From Tethya wilhelma (taxonomy: Eukaryota; Porifera; Demospongiae; Tethyida; Tethyidae), in the NCBI GenBank assembly GCA_964030475.1, contig CAXIPT010000002.1, positions 19,625,010-19,689,009 of the forward strand: a DNA stretch of 64,000 nt, in the 5' to 3' direction. Both the position numbers and the translations under genes were made by a program. Of the stretch, positions 1 through 13,346 are shown one piece after another. The notes under the pieces were generated by a model. It did no database searches. It was not told where the DNA came from and saw only the letters and a program-made list of their open reading frames with translations. Position 1 is the first letter of the stretch; the number at the start of each line of letters is the position of its first letter.

Positions 1-1720
1 TTCAACAGCAATCTGACTGCGTTCACATCATTTCTGATTGTTGCTAAGTGCAGGGGAGTGTTTCCATCCTGTTTTTGACAGATAGAATCACAATATCTAA
101 TTAAATTTATACTAGTAGTAGTACAATTCACTCATTATTTAATGTTATATACCTTATCTTGAATAGTGCAGTTGGCTTTGTGCTTCAATAAATTTTCAAT
201 TTTCATTCTTTGCTGTATCACACATTCCTGTGAGTTGCATCAGAAACTTTAGATCATTAACCAGCAACAGTTGCACTCAACATCTACCCCCTCCTTACTT
301 GTTCTTCCATGGATTGCTTCATATCGGTAGTTCCAGAGCTGCGAGAACTCGGCCTGTCTTCTGCTCTCAGTGATGCACAAGCCACATGAAGTGGAGTCCT
401 ACCATCCTATTGGAATAGGCAATAGCAAAATAAAAATATTACCCTGTGTATAGCTACCGGTACATCACATACATCTTTCAAAACACAACAATTAGAACAA
501 GCAACACAACATTCCCATTACTCAATATTTCACAACTTCCTAAAGTGATTGTATTAGCACTCTTACTTTGTTTTTGGCATTGATGTCATAGCCATCTGAT
601 TCTGCCAGGAGAATATTGAGAGTTTTTACGTTCACAGTTCTCTTGCAAGCATCATGGAACACGGTCACACATGGCTGCATATGCATGATGTGATTGTATG
701 ATGGTACAAAACATTGATCACACAATAAAGTAACATGATTGACTGGTTGGCACACATACCTGCTTCTCCACTTCAGTTTGAATGAATTCCTTCACACCCT
801 TGATTCCATTAGTCGCATAATAGCCCTCAACACTGGCTAACAGCTGTGAAATTTGAAAATCAAAATACATTATTATAATAAAGATTATAGTGTCTACCTG
901 GAAAAAACAACAACACAATATGCATTAATTTTTATAACGTACAGTGGACATTTTCTCTGGACCAGGTGTACTCTGCTGAGTGAGGCTTTTGTTAAAACTC
1001 CCAATGGAAACTGTAATGGTGAGCAATTCATTCATGAAATATATTGTGAGCAGTGAAGTGTACCTTCTCATACTTACATTCTACTTCATTATCAGTTCCT
1101 TCCGGACACTTTTGAAGAACTTGTGCTGTTGTCAGGGAGAACAGGATACATACAAAATCATAGTAACTACACATAATCTTATTATCATATTGGATGTACT
1201 CTAAAACTGACCTTTAATCTTGTCCACTACAATGACCCCCTTGCTCTTGAGTACAGTGCAGACATCGTCAAAATAGTCCGGCATTGAGCGTAGTTTCCTG
1301 ATAATCAGCATTGCCAACTCGTGAGCTCTGTCTCTTCTTGACACATACTTGTTTGTGGCCTTGTCAAGATCGTCTTCTGAGATGACATTGATTGGGTAAA
1401 GTTGACGAGACACCGAATCAGGATCTATTTGCTCAACCAGTTTATCAAAATTTCTCTGCATCACATCTGCTATCGCTACTCGCCTTCGTTCTCTCTGGCT
1501 CTTCAATGAAGAAGATCGAGTTCGGACTACAAAAGAGCAGACAGTGAAACGAATAAAAATGCATGTGGGTAGCTAATACACCATAACGAATGCAATGTTT
1601 CCCAAACAGCTCAAGAATAAACTATATACGTGAGACCAATAAAAATCACATTTCGTGGCAAATAATCACTCAACAGGTTCATGTCGGCAAAACATGATCA
1701 CCGTCTTGAGATCAATATAC

Positions 1721-1766
<46 letters not shown>

Positions 1767-2986
1767 TATGTCACTGATCATATTCAGTGCACATGCTCAG
1801 CATGTATAAGGACTTAAATTTGAACTTGCATAAATATTATGAATAACCATGACACAGACAATATTCATAGCAATTATGTTTTTTGCCACCACTGCCGCCA
1901 TCTGCATAGATTGCACAAACAGCATGACACTAGCGCTATCAAAGCAGAAGACTGTATATGTACATCCATATAGGAGTAGAAGGTTACAGCTGTTTTCTCC
2001 AGACAATGAAGCAGACACTTGAATACAATCGTCAATGCTGACTTAAAGCCTCTCATTGTCTTAGTACTATAGATGGACGTACCCTGAGTTTTTATAGTCA
2101 GAGGTGTAAAACTTGATACTTACTTTCAGGTTGAACTAAGTCTTGATTCAGACAGTTGTCTTCAGCTTGTACTGGTATAGATGACTCCTCTTCAATCAAT
2201 GACTCTTCATAATCTTCAATGGACTCTTGTTCCATGCTGGACTCTCCAAGGTCTCTGTTTGTTCCTTCAGGTTCAGCTTCTCCAGTTTCTTTAGCTATAC
2301 AGAGACACATTAATTAACAGGCTAGCTAGTACATGTCTACACACATATATAATTCTTTGACTCACTTGATGAATTGTCTTCATTTTTGTCTTCTTCATTT
2401 CCGTCTTTGGTTTCTTCATTATCTTCTTCCTTTTCATCATCATCTGACTCGTCACTTTCATCGATCTCTAGCTCTTGGCTGATGATGCTCAATATTTCCC
2501 CTATTTGGTACATATGAATAGAAGAGGGATAAGATACTTCCTCTTCTTGGAACACATACTTTCCTAAGTACTCTAACTGTAGATGATAATATGATTGCAA
2601 GCCTTGCATAATGTAGGCTAATGCTGCACTGCAACGTGTCTTACCCAATGGTTGTGTACGTGTGTCAACTGGTGTTGTGTCATCTGGTTGCTTGTCCTCG
2701 GGTTGCAAATCAACAACAGTATGTTCTCCACTTTCTGACCGAAACGGTGGTCTTTCATCGTTTTCTGTGGATAACACCACTGAATTCTCAAAATGCTGAC
2801 GAGCATAGTCGAGAACTGTCCAAGAACCTTCAAGTTCTGAGATCAGATCAGCTGGTTCCCCAATATCGCTTTGAAGGCCTGTAAAACAGATGTTTGTTTG
2901 AAGATAAACTCCTCTTATCGCACTCTAGCTCTAGCCACTTGCATACCTTTTGTTGGCCGCATAGGTGTTGACGTAAGGTTTCCCAT
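1..2986 (-). CDS. CARD-ankyrin repeat protein, copy B (partial, C-terminus off the left edge)
   Basis: Multi-exon gene read right to left. The start at 2986 gives M-G-N-L-T-S-T-P, a plausible N-myristoylation signal. Exon 1 ends in phase 1 at about 2947. The exon from 2880 to about 2362 encodes a Ser/Asp/Glu-rich linker with a strongly acidic stretch, followed by an acidic exon (about 2295-2130). The exon from about 1529 to 1212 encodes a CARD-like death-fold domain (RRRVAIADVMQRNFDKLVEQ onward, with an ELAMLIIRKLRS helix). Short exons then lead to ankyrin-type units with DGRTPLHVAC-like motifs (about 310-410, 560-690 and the first 90 bases). The exon order matches the neighbour at 3171-6790, so these are tandem paralogs. 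CARD plus ankyrin suggests an adaptor in innate or cell-death signalling, anchored to a membrane if acylated; this role is inferred. The end lies outside the window. Confidence 0.8.
1722..1763. repeat. (CA)n microsatellite in CARD-ankyrin copy B
   Basis: About 40 bp of CA in the intron upstream of the CARD exon (minus strand). Confidence 0.85.
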
Positions 2987-3050
2987 TTTCACCAACTTTC
3001 TCTTGAAGTTTACCCGCAGACTGCCGCGAGCATAAATGAAAAAGTGCTAA

Positions 3051-3058
3051 GCGCATGC
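3051..3058. promoter_or_regulatory. GCGCATGC motif upstream of CARD-ankyrin copy B
   Basis: GCGCATGC lies 65 bp upstream of the start codon at 2986. The same core recurs upstream of three other genes in this window (6925, 12831, 35288). It resembles half or all of the palindromic NRF1-type site. Function is inferred from position only. Confidence 0.4.
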
Positions 3059-3170
3059 AAAGGTCATTGGTGGTTACGTAATAATTAAGGAACAACCCAG
3101 GGAGTTACCCTCATGAATATCATTGGAAGTTATACAGAAAATAGGCTTTTAGTGTTTATCTCTAGACTGG

Positions 3171-6100
3171 CTAATGTTCGTCGGCAATGTGTTCTTCTCC
3201 CTCACTTTCATCAGAGATTGACATATGTGTAGAACTCCTTTTCAGCTTTTTGACAGCCTTCTTGCCACTTCCCTTTAGCCACCGCCTCTTCCTTAGCAAC
3301 AGCTCGGCAGCTTTGTTATGATCACCATCAAGTGCAACGTGAGCAGGTGTCTTTCCCTCCTAAATAAAAAAGCAATAATTTGGCATCTTACAACTGAAGT
3401 AATCGCAAAAACTTGTAACAGCTGTTGTTGTGCTCACGGAATTTATGAGGTTTTTGTTGGCTTTACGGGACAAGAGCTCTTGAACAACCTTCTTGTAGCC
3501 ATTTCTGCTGGCAATGTGCAATGCAGTGTCTCCATTCTTGTCTTGAGCATCTACATACTCTCGACCATGGTCACACTTTAGGAGTGCACCAGCCAATGCT
3601 GGTCTGTCCCAGGAGCAGGCATAGTGAAGTGGAGTTTTATTCTCCTGTCAAAGAGCACACCGAAAATTAATATTAACAACAAATAGTTATGTGCAATACA
3701 CACTATACACAGAAGACACAAACTTACTGTTTCATTTTGAGCAGTCACATTGGGCCTGTGACTGCAAAGCATCTGTGCAATGTTCACTAAACCTTCTTGG
3801 CAAGCAACATGGATGGCTGTGTCTCCATCCTGCAAAACAAATCACAACTTCATTATACAAATGTACTAGAAATATGTGTCACCTATAACACAATTAAGTT
3901 TATGTTCACCTTGTTAGCAAGATTGATGCACTGTAGATTGTAGTTCAACAGGAGCCTGACAGAATCCATATCTTTACCCATTATGCTTAAGTGCAGAGCA
4001 GTGTTGCCATCCTGTAGAATAATATTAGTATAACATAACAAAATTCCTCATAAAGATGTACTGATGGGTGTGAATAGTGAAAGAATTTCTCCACACATAC
4101 GTCATCTTGCAAGGTGCAGTCAGCTCCATGCTTTAAAAGATTTTCAATCTTCATTCTCTTCTGTTTTTCTTGTGCAATTCCATCCTGCATTGGCGTATGT
4201 TATGTCATTACACGTAAATCACTTTGGCAGTAAAGGAGCACTGCGACTCACAGCGTTGGAGGAATCAGGCTGTTGTAGTGATGCACAAACCACATGGAGT
4301 GGGGTGCGTCCGTGCTACAAGTTGGAGCAGATGTGTACACAATAAACAAACATGTATACGTGTACATGCACCATAGTACTACATTTACATTGTCCCTTTG
4401 GTTGATATCGAGGTCTGTCTCTGTCAACAGAAAGTTAAGAATACAGATGTCCACATTCTCCTTGCAAGCACCGTGGATCAACTGTAGTTCATACTACAAT
4501 GGGTGTGTGCATTCGAACACAAATAAATGACATTTCATGAACAACACCATTAGTGTTTTTACACCCTACATTGTTTTCTGTTTGACTTTGAATAAACTCT
4601 TTAGCACTTTCCAGTCCATTTGTCTTGTAATGATTCTCCAGTGTGGACAGCTGCAGTATTGACACCACACAAACAGCTCAATGGCTATAAACAAACATAC
4701 ATGAGCACACAAAGAATACAGACTACAGAATGTGCTGTGCTGTGCATGTCAACTTATATGTACCTCAATACTAGCATTGACTATAACTATCGAACTAGAA
4801 CAATATAATAATTTTATATGACAGCTAGATATTTCACAAACATATTGTGCATGTATTTATTATCCCCACTTACTATAGATTCAACCTCTTCTTCCAGCAT
4901 TCTATGGTGCAATTCTGCACTGCCTGTATACACATATAGATACAAGAGTAATGTGTTAGCTATAAACTGTGCACAACTTGGAAAGTACAGTATACTTACT
5001 GAGCAAAGAATCCTCTGGACATCTCCTTTCAACTTCAGCTGTTACACAGACACAAAAGAACCACATGTGAATCACATGCAGTGTAGACACATGATATGAT
5101 AGTACTACTGCATGCTGACCACAAGACAGGGAGTGAGAGTTCAGACTTACCCTTTGCTTCCTCAATAGCAAAAACACCGGCTTTGTTCAACACAGTGCAG
5201 ATGTCTTCAAACCACTCTGGCTGGGATCTCAGTTTTCGTATGATCAGCAACACCAATTCATTAGCCCTCTCCCTAACTGGAATATCTTGATTGTTTGCTT
5301 TGTCAACTTCACTTTGATCAATCACCGCTATTGCATACAGCTGCCGAGCAACTTTCCCAGGATCAATCTTGTCCACAAGAACAGCAATTCTCCTCTGTAA
5401 TACATCTGCTATTGTCCTTCGTTTTGCTTCCCTTGGACTGTTCAGCGAGGTTGACAGAGAGAGGGAGCTACTGCAACGGCTTCTTCCTGTTGACAAGGAA
5501 GAAAGGTCATGAATTGAAAGGAGTGTACAGGGAAAGTCATAATTGGGTATCAGTGTATATACCAAAATTAATAACAAAGTTTATGTTAAAATAAAATAAA
5601 AAAATTAATAAAAAAAACATTGAAAGAAGATGATTACTGACTTGTTGGATTCACCCTAATTTCATGCAGTCACCTTTTGTTTGTAACTTGTACACACATA
5701 ACCATCCCTTTCTCTCAGGTGGACATAACTAAAAACATCATGCTATGAATAATTTCTAAAGCATATGTAGGCCACCTGGATACCTGCTCAAGCTACATCA
5801 AGGACACAATGAACATGTCAATACACAACATATAAGGTAAGGAAGTGCATAGCAAACAAACACAGCTGACTACTCTTACACACTTGGTGTATCTGCTGAG
5901 CCACTATCCTTTGAAGAGGAACCAGCAGAAAGGCAACGTCCTATTAGTAAACAAGATACAAACCACATTAATAGTATTTCCTTCCCTGGAGAACACAACA
6001 CAATGTATGCGTACTCACTGGTGCAGAGGCGTGCACCCACACAGGTATGTTGTGGTATACGCATAAAGACAAACATAAATTATACACACTTTGTTCTCAC

Positions 6101-6790
6101 TACAATAACATTAGGTAGTATCTGCTTTACCATCAGTATCTGTCTGTAGATCAATACTTGTGGTACCACCAAGACTCCTGACTGCCTCGTGCTCTAGTTC
6201 TGCTGATGTTAATGATAAAGTTGGGCTAACAGTAGCTTCAACCTCCAGTTCGAGACTCTCTAGAGTGCATGGTGATTGACAGAGGAATAAACAATTACTA
6301 GTACTATTGACATGCAGCACATGACAAATACTTTCCTCTGCAAAATGAAATCGAAACAATACATTCAATGCAATTGCATAACATGCATCCAAGCCTCAAA
6401 TGCAGCTAACTTGTATCAAATACCTTCTTGTCTTGAAACACCATTCACAGTTCTAATCTGCTGCTGAGCATCTTCTTCCTCTGCAGAAGCATTGCCTTCA
6501 TTATCATTATCCTCAGTTGTAACTGGTGAAACAATAAAGTTGAGACTGATCCAGGAGCCTCTGATAGCTGCGGACACGTCATTTTGAAATGAGATCTCAA
6601 GCCATGAGTTTTCCACAGTGCAGCATTTGAGACCCACCTCTGGCTCTTCATTCTCTGCACATGCAGTACAAAGTCATTATGCATAGCAACACTACAGCTG
6701 ACAATAATTATGTTCCAACAGTGTAGCATACATTTTATTTTTAAACTAACCATTATTCCCGTGTCCAAAAAAAGAGAGTAGGTTTCCCAT
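3171..6790 (-). CDS. CARD-ankyrin repeat protein, copy A (complete)
   Basis: Complete paralog of the preceding minus-strand gene. The start at 6790 gives M-G-N-L-L-S-F-F, again with Gly2 as a possible myristoylation site; the stop is at 3171-3173. Exons in order: N-terminus (6790 to about 6751); a linker rich in E and D (about 6655-6425); acidic Ser-rich exons (about 6262-6117, 5940-5880); a CARD-like domain (about 5488-5150, core RRTIADVLQRRIAVLVDKID and LVLLIIRKLRSQPEWFEDIC); short linker exons (about 5041-5000, 4923-4873); and several ankyrin repeats (about 4655-3260) with DGNTALHLS, DGDTAIHVAC, NKTPLHYAC, NGDTALHIAS and EGKTPAHVAL signatures. The tail is basic (RKRRWLKGSGKKAVKKLKR) then acidic and ends EEHIADEH. 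The introns I could phase are phase 1, as in copy B. A signalling adaptor role is inferred from domains. A nuclear signal in the basic tail is possible. Confidence 0.85.
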
Positions 6791-6924
6791 GGTCACTCTA
6801 GTCTCATTGAATGATGCTGGTGACCGTTTTGACACGTTCAAACTGGCTTTTATTCATGAAACTATGAATTTCATTACATTTGCGGCTATCCTCACGTGAG
6901 CATGCCGTGTAGGCACATGATCTT

Positions 6925-6936
6925 TGCGCATGCGCA
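6925..6936. promoter_or_regulatory. Perfect palindrome TGCGCATGCGCA, NRF1-like site
   Basis: A 12-bp perfect palindrome 135 bp upstream of the CARD-ankyrin copy A start. It matches the YGCGCAYGCGCR consensus of the NRF1 family, a common core-promoter element of TATA-less animal genes. Binding is inferred. Confidence 0.5.
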
Positions 6937-7421
6937 CTACATTAATAGAAATTTTCCCAAGTCAGAGATAACCTTTGCCTTGGATCTACATTTTGCATGC
7001 AACTGGCTTTATAATCATACAGCTTTATGATATCCTCCTCAGAGTTTACACTATTGTGATTTTGACATTATTTTTGTCTATGTACAACATCAACAGTTAC
7101 TGTAAGTCTGAAACATGATTGTTCTCTTTCAATGGGTGACAAAGTATGAGCATAGATGGTATGGTATTTATCTATGGCACAAGTTAACAATAATCTGATG
7201 ACCATGACTGGGAGAAACACACTCCAAAAATGAAAAACACTTAAAACACTGACAGAGAATGAATTGTCCGGGGAAGCTTCACAGCTTTTATGATACACAT
7301 AACCAACATAATTATCGTATTATGCATACAATTATGTATATACACCACACACACACACACACACTGATCATAGTACTATCTTTAAAATGTACACAGCTCA
7401 GTAGAAATGGAGCTCATTCCA

Positions 7422-10400
7422 TCAATCTTCAGGAGGCTTAATGGCACCACCGTCACCCTCACTTACATAACGCTTACGACCCCTGCAATTGGAGACAAAA
7501 ATGAATGCACATTAGTAACAAGCTTCTAGTACTAAACACAACATACAGAAGTATAATATTAATTTTGTGCACACTTGCACACACACCTGGATGGCAACTG
7601 CTCGGCCACGATGCGAGTGACAAAGCCAGCTTGAGCTCCTCGTTCAACAAACTTGCTCAGAGTGTGGTAGGCATTGGGAACGTCCAGCACTATGTCGTGA
7701 AGGTCATCAAACACACGCAAGAAGCCCTGTGGAGCGATTAAAACAGACGTGTTAGGACTACAAGTCTAAGAAAAATAGACTACAAAAACAAATCAGATGT
7801 TTTGAGTAAACAATCAACGAACCTGATTGAGTTGGTCGTAGGAGAGAATTCCAATGTGTCCCATGTACTGCAGTAGAGTGGTGATCATTTCGGCACACTG
7901 CTCACTTCTGTTCTCCAGTACAAGCACCACACCTTCGTACACTACCTCATGATGGAAATGAGGCACTTCGAGCTCGCGCAGGCAACGTACAGCCTCTTCA
8001 CGGTCGCCAGAAGACAGGTACTCTTTCAGAAGAAGATTGATCTATAAGAAACAACAGACAATGTTTCATACTCAATCATGATAATAGTATGTACGCAGGG
8101 TCTATAGACTAACTCACCTTGCTAACTAGAAACATGACAGGCCTCTGCCCACCACCAACACCCCAGACGTTATCGAGGCGAGCAATACCATGCTTCATGT
8201 TGAGAAGGAGCTTGGCACGCTTCAGAGCAGCACTACAAGTTAACAAATCACCAGATAATAACGTCACTTCACGGTTTTCAATTGAATAAACCATATCCAA
8301 CTGCTCTTGCAACTTACTTGATCCTGGCATCAGGAGCCTCAGCATGGTTGTTGACATAAGCTGGAGGAAGACAGTCATCAGCTACACAACGAGCAATGAA
8401 GTTACCGAGGACATGGGAAGCATCGGGAGTGTCCAGAGAGAGATCACCCAGTTGAGAAAGAACAATGTCGAACCCATTGGCCACGTCACGAGAATTGATG
8501 ACGCTTCCGTAGAGGTCTGAGATGAGGATCGAAGCCAGCTCCCTGTTGGCATCCCTCTCTTCGAGAGCCACCGTCACAAGGATGGAGATGATCTCGTGCT
8601 TCATGTTCCTGATGTTAAACTCTTCGAGGGAGTCAGCCACCTCTTGAGTGTCGCCGTGATTGAAGTACTCCTGGAATATCACCTTGGCTTGCTTGGCAAA
8701 CTGCTCCGAGTCAATTTGTGGAGAGGAAGGTGACACCACATACGCCTCCTAGTTATCAAGTGAAAGTGCAAAATTCACACCGTGATAGTGAGCAGGTGTG
8801 AATGCTACTCACCTCCTCATCAACAGAGTCATAATTGGGATCTTTAGTGTCTCTAGTATGTCCGTCTTCATCATACAGGTCAGTCAACTTCCCCCAAGTC
8901 CCCTTACCACCAGCACCGCCTGAAATTGGAAAACACAAGAGAGTCAGAGAGGCCAACTACATTATACACCTACAATACACAATCACAACCACACTGTTGT
9001 GCATTGTAGCAATATGAGAGACGTACTGCAACACAAACACATCATTGTACACAAATAAAAGCACATCACACACAATGACACATAGGATGTAGATCAATGT
9101 CATTTTGAGATCTGCACAATTTGCTACACAAGTAGTACTGCTATTAACCCAACTAATGGACCCATCAATGTGTGTCAATCTTTATTCATGCCGTGTTGGC
9201 AGTGCTCAATGAACAAGTCGAGGACATAAGACACAGGTGGCTCATAGAGCAAGATAAAGGTAGCAAAATGTAGAGCAACACACACAAAAAAGGCTATAAA
9301 TACACCAGTTACACATTGTTTTCCACAGGTTCATGTGACAACTGCTCTATCTTGGTTAAATCAGTAGTGTTTATCCACGTGTAGGTTATAATGCTACAAC
9401 AATAGGATGACTTGTTTTGGGGTGGTTTAGAAAAACACGGAGAGACACACTGACAGTTGACTTTGTTGTTGTCCCACTCCACACTACCAAAACAAGAACC
9501 CTTAAAAAAGCTTTAGCCAGCAAGGGCAGTAAATTAACATTGTTTACTACAACTCTCGGCACTCTAGCTCTCGTCAAACCAGTTTACAAAACAGGTTTTG
9601 ACACAAATTTGAGATTCATACTGAGTAACCAATAGTTATGAAACTGGATATGAATATGATTTAGCAAGCAAGAGCTTCTATTGGCCCGTTGAAACCTCAG
9701 CTGGCCAATCACAACTGCAAGAATGTAATTACACACACTGGCAAGTAAGCTAGCTAAACAAAGAGAGCTTTTAACGAAAACATAAAATGGCTAGGTAGAG
9801 GATTTAAATTTTAAACTGTTTCCAGTTCAAACTCCCTTTACTAAGCAAGGCTTCAAGAGACAATTTCTCCAATTCCTCAATAGCAGGTTTTGAAAAGTCT
9901 GTGGTGGTAAAATCTCAATCAAGTGGTCTCATTTTGGTTGGAGATATTAATCCCTTACCATTGAACAATGGTCAACCACGATCTTTGAAATGGTTCTCCC
10001 GTTCCCTCCTTGCAAACCATGGCAGACAGAGCCAACCTATAATATACTATCATATCTAACTAGTGCTAACCAGCAACAATCTTTCAAAGTAGTGCCATTG
10101 TAAGGTGGTAAACGTTGCTGGCATAAAGCTCAAATGAAAGGTGAGGATTAGTTGTGCAGAATCAACAATCACAGAGTTTCATTGCAGGTGTAGAGTGACA
10201 ACAGAACAATGCTTCTGCGAGTCTTTCAAGTATTATGTGTAAAGATTGTTAAGTCATCATTTTGCTACTGAACACAGAGAAGCACATAAAAGGGAATGGA
10301 TATGTTTGCACAATCACCAAAATAATATTGCAGTTATACAAAGCAGAGTTTCATCATACTTCTAAATGGCACACAATGCACTTTCTATTGTTCTCCACTA

Positions 10401-11908
10401 CTGCAAATGTCAGCAAACACAATTCTTTCGTGCTACTTCAGCAGAATAGACAAGCTTCTAGAAGCTTCTACAGTTGCTAAGCAACAATGCTAAGGAATGT
10501 CGTTAATTAGAGTGTTTATAGTAAGGAGTCTCTTGGTCAGGAGAAAGCTCTCCTGAAGGTTCACCAGCAGCTCCACAATCTCATTACTGTTGGGGTTATG
10601 GGACAGACAATCAAACCCACCTGCCATCAGCACACTTAATTCTTTGGTGAATACGAACAATAACTTGCAAGTTTCCTACGTGACTCGCAACCTCAATGTT
10701 TGTAAAGCATGACATTGTACCCAAAAGTTACAAAGTTCCATAGTACTGTTGAGGATAAATATGCAGCAGAGAAAATGTGTATACCTGTTGTTGTTTTTTG
10801 TGACTTTAGTCTCTACTCTATCTACCCATTTACACTTTGGCCACTCCTTCTATTCCACACACTCAAGTGCTAATCACAGATTCATTCAAATTTTGTAGCC
10901 TACACAGTGTGATTAGCCCTATTGGAAACCAGCTGGCAATGAGACTTGATTGGCACCACTCACAGTTGGCTACTATATTTTACATGAATACACCATGCAC
11001 ACTCACACCTACATGAACTTGTGTCTATAGCTATTATGCACACATGTCCTCATTGAGTGTATGTGGAGGCTGAACTATTTCTGGCTGGGGTTGATTGTAG
11101 GCGAATAGAACATCAGCACACAATTTTTTTGCATGCACAACATTGGTTGTTGTTTTTTGGGGTTTTTTTTGGGGCCTGTTTTGAATAATGTAATAGCTTG
11201 TAGCTACACACCAGTTCTTCTGTGCAGGTGTTGAGGACACAATACACTTCAAAAGGTGTTTGTCTTCTTCATTTGCCTTTAAATGGTCACATTGCTTAGT
11301 CTTAAAAGTCAGTAACATTTTTGCAGTGTAGTAAACACCAGCGTAGAGCAAGGACAAAGCAATTCCAATAAAGGTACTTATGAAACTGGGTGTACAGCTG
11401 GTCTAACACCAACACTTCCTAATAGCTGGTCACTAATAACACCAACGCTTCCTAAATCATCGCCCAGTTACTTAGCATGTGTAGCAGCACTCAAGCATGC
11501 AATCTCAGACATAATTTACATGTCCACATAATACAAAAAAAAAAAAAAACCTATATAAAAAAACACATTTGTACATAATAGCAACACTCATTACAAACCT
11601 TTTTTGGGGAGTCCCCTGTATCCTGTGCGGGAATGACGGTCTTTCTCGGCCATCTTCTTCAGCTTGGATGGCGAGGCTGGCTTAGGCAGAGCATTTGAAG
11701 CGGTTGCACCATCTTCGTCTATCTCCAGTTTGGGAACTCGAGCACGCCTGCGTGCCTTGTGCTTCGTACGTTGTTGTTGTTCAATCACTTTGTACGTCTT
11801 GACTTCAGTGACTCCGTTGAATTCGACATGACTGTGAGAATAGCCATTGGTGGGCTCAGCTGCTTGTTGAGCAAAGCCGTTCACTTGCTGAGGAATATCT
11901 ATCTCCAT
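7422..11908 (-). CDS. PDCD4: Programmed cell death protein 4 (two MA3 domains)
   Basis: Seven coding exons: 11908 to about 11600, 8923-8814, 8752-8316, 8234-8120, 8040-7825, 7730-7587 and about 7484-7422. The N-terminus is basic and ends GYRGLPKKG, followed by GGAGGKGTWG and KDPNYDS, both hallmarks of PDCD4. Two MA3 HEAT-like domains follow (first from FAKQAKVIFQEYFNHGDTQE; second from INLLLKEYLSSGD), linked by NVWGVGGGQRPV. The C-terminus GRKRYVSEGDGGAIKPPED keeps the RKRxVS kinase site of vertebrate PDCD4. In the known family, MA3 domains bind eIF4A and block its helicase, so PDCD4 represses translation of structured mRNAs. The DSGxxS beta-TrCP degron of vertebrate PDCD4 is not visible here. 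The start is the first in-frame ATG after a good splice acceptor, supporting a 5' UTR intron. Confidence 0.95.
8924..11600 (-). other. PDCD4 intron 1, about 2.7 kb, without visible genes
   Basis: Unusually long intron for this locus. Only short non-conserved ORFs occur on either strand. It contains an A-rich tract near 11534-11550. I see no coding exon, RNA gene or full mobile element in it; regulatory content is possible but not shown. Confidence 0.6.
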
Positions 11909-12211
11909 GTTAGCACTTGGATAAAAATCAGTTCAGTTCTTAACTTTAATTATAAACCATAAACAATAATAGAAAAAAAAATTATGCAATAGGAAACAAA
12001 AAATGATTTGTAAATTGTTCAAAATGAATGATACAATACCCACAAACAAAACACTGTTTGGAGGTGTAAAAATTAAATGGTCGGCCAAACTTCGGTTTTT
12101 ATAGTACAAGTTATGAATTAAAAGACATGTGGTTCTGTGTTCTTTGCCGTTTTATAGAAGAAAACAAAGTGAGATATGGGTTCAAACTTGCCTACTAGTA
12201 CGGATACTTAC

Positions 12212-12600
12212 AGGGGAGAACAAAGTGGGGACAATTGCAAGTTCTATTAAAGCAGCTAGATGGTTTTGGTGTTCTGAAGGGTAGACTTGACTTACGCTCG
12301 ACTTTTGCTGGATTGCATCACACTTCGGCGTTGGAAACACAAGATGGTTTCTTGTGCCCTCCGACTTTTTTCTTGCTTCTCAGTGTCTGTCAGTGTGCAT
12401 TTAACAGCTTGCACTTCAAAGCGCTAGTCTGGACGCCCAGAAGAAAGATACAGCTGCTGCTTTTGAAAAAGACTTGCTCGCTGGTTGCAGTTCTGTGTCC
12501 CGTCAGTGCCTGTCACCTGCCTCCCTTAGCTTACAAGAGCTGGGCTTCTCCGTACACGCGTGTCAGAGCTGTTGATATACTATGAAAACGAACCCGAGAA
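12212..12600 (-). other. PDCD4: Probable PDCD4 5' UTR exon
   Basis: More GC-rich than its surroundings. On the minus strand a strong donor (CCT|gtaagtat) sits at about 12211, and the next acceptor (ttttatccaag|TGCTAACATGG) lies a few bases upstream of the PDCD4 ATG. This fits a spliced leader region of the mRNA. The right boundary is approximate. A 116-codon plus-strand ORF here has no protein-like features. Confidence 0.5.
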
Positions 12601-13190
12601 AGAACAGACTTGCTAAACAAAAATCTGAACTTCTTTGCAAGCTGCCACCACTTTTATGTCCACCGTACCGCTAGCTAGTTATTATTTTTTAGCATGTAAA
12701 CAAATACGTCATGAATTTGATGTTTACTAATAATTTTGACCAATAGAAATCCAGAACGTCACAAAACAAATCAGCTGACTACAGCAATTATGCATTTTTT
12801 AGGGCGCACGTGCATGCTACGAGTTGGTCAGCGCATGCGCAGTTGAGTTTGAAAATTCATGGCTTTGCAATACAAGGCACATTGAATGAACTTTGTTCCC
12901 AGCCTCAATCGGTTTCCATGGTGATCAATAGGTAATTGCACTTAAGATTCTACTCTATGATAAAGACCTGTGTGTGCAACACCACAGAGAGTTGCTTGTA
13001 AACATCTGCTGTTGTGTAATTTAAACAGCACCATGCAAAGTAGCCGCAGTCAATGGTACAACACGGTTCAGTTAAAACTAAAAAGTATAAGACTTAGTGC
13101 CAAAGTCTACAACGTATACAGCAATAATTTCTTTCACTAATGAATAAAAACATTTTACGACTCTAAACTCAAAATCAAAACACGAAAGTT
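12601..13190. other. Intergenic: PDCD4 promoter and MVP 3' flank
   Basis: Between the PDCD4 leader and the MVP stop codon. It contains the NRF1-like palindrome at 12831-12840 and AT-rich sequence with possible polyadenylation signals for MVP (AATAAA near 13142 is on the wrong strand for this use). No coding sequence seen. Confidence 0.5.
12831..12840. promoter_or_regulatory. GCGCATGCGC palindrome upstream of PDCD4
   Basis: Perfect 10-bp palindrome about 230 bp upstream of the presumed PDCD4 leader exon, matching the NRF1-type core also found at 6925-6936. Confidence 0.45.
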
Positions 13191-13297
13191 CTAGTTCTGG
13201 GATACAAATCCTTTAGCAGTTTGGAATAGGTTGATAGGGCTATTTCCATCAGTAATGAGAGTACTCTGGATGCCAAGAGATTTAAGCAGTCGAACCT

Positions 13298-13346
<49 letters not shown>

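Noticed and set aside
9386..9635. Short ORFs on both strands in PDCD4 intron 1
   Set aside because: No splice context, no conserved motif, low complexity.
12235..12585. 116-codon plus-strand ORF
   Set aside because: No domain-like pattern; it lies antisense to the probable PDCD4 leader exon, whose donor site explains the region better.
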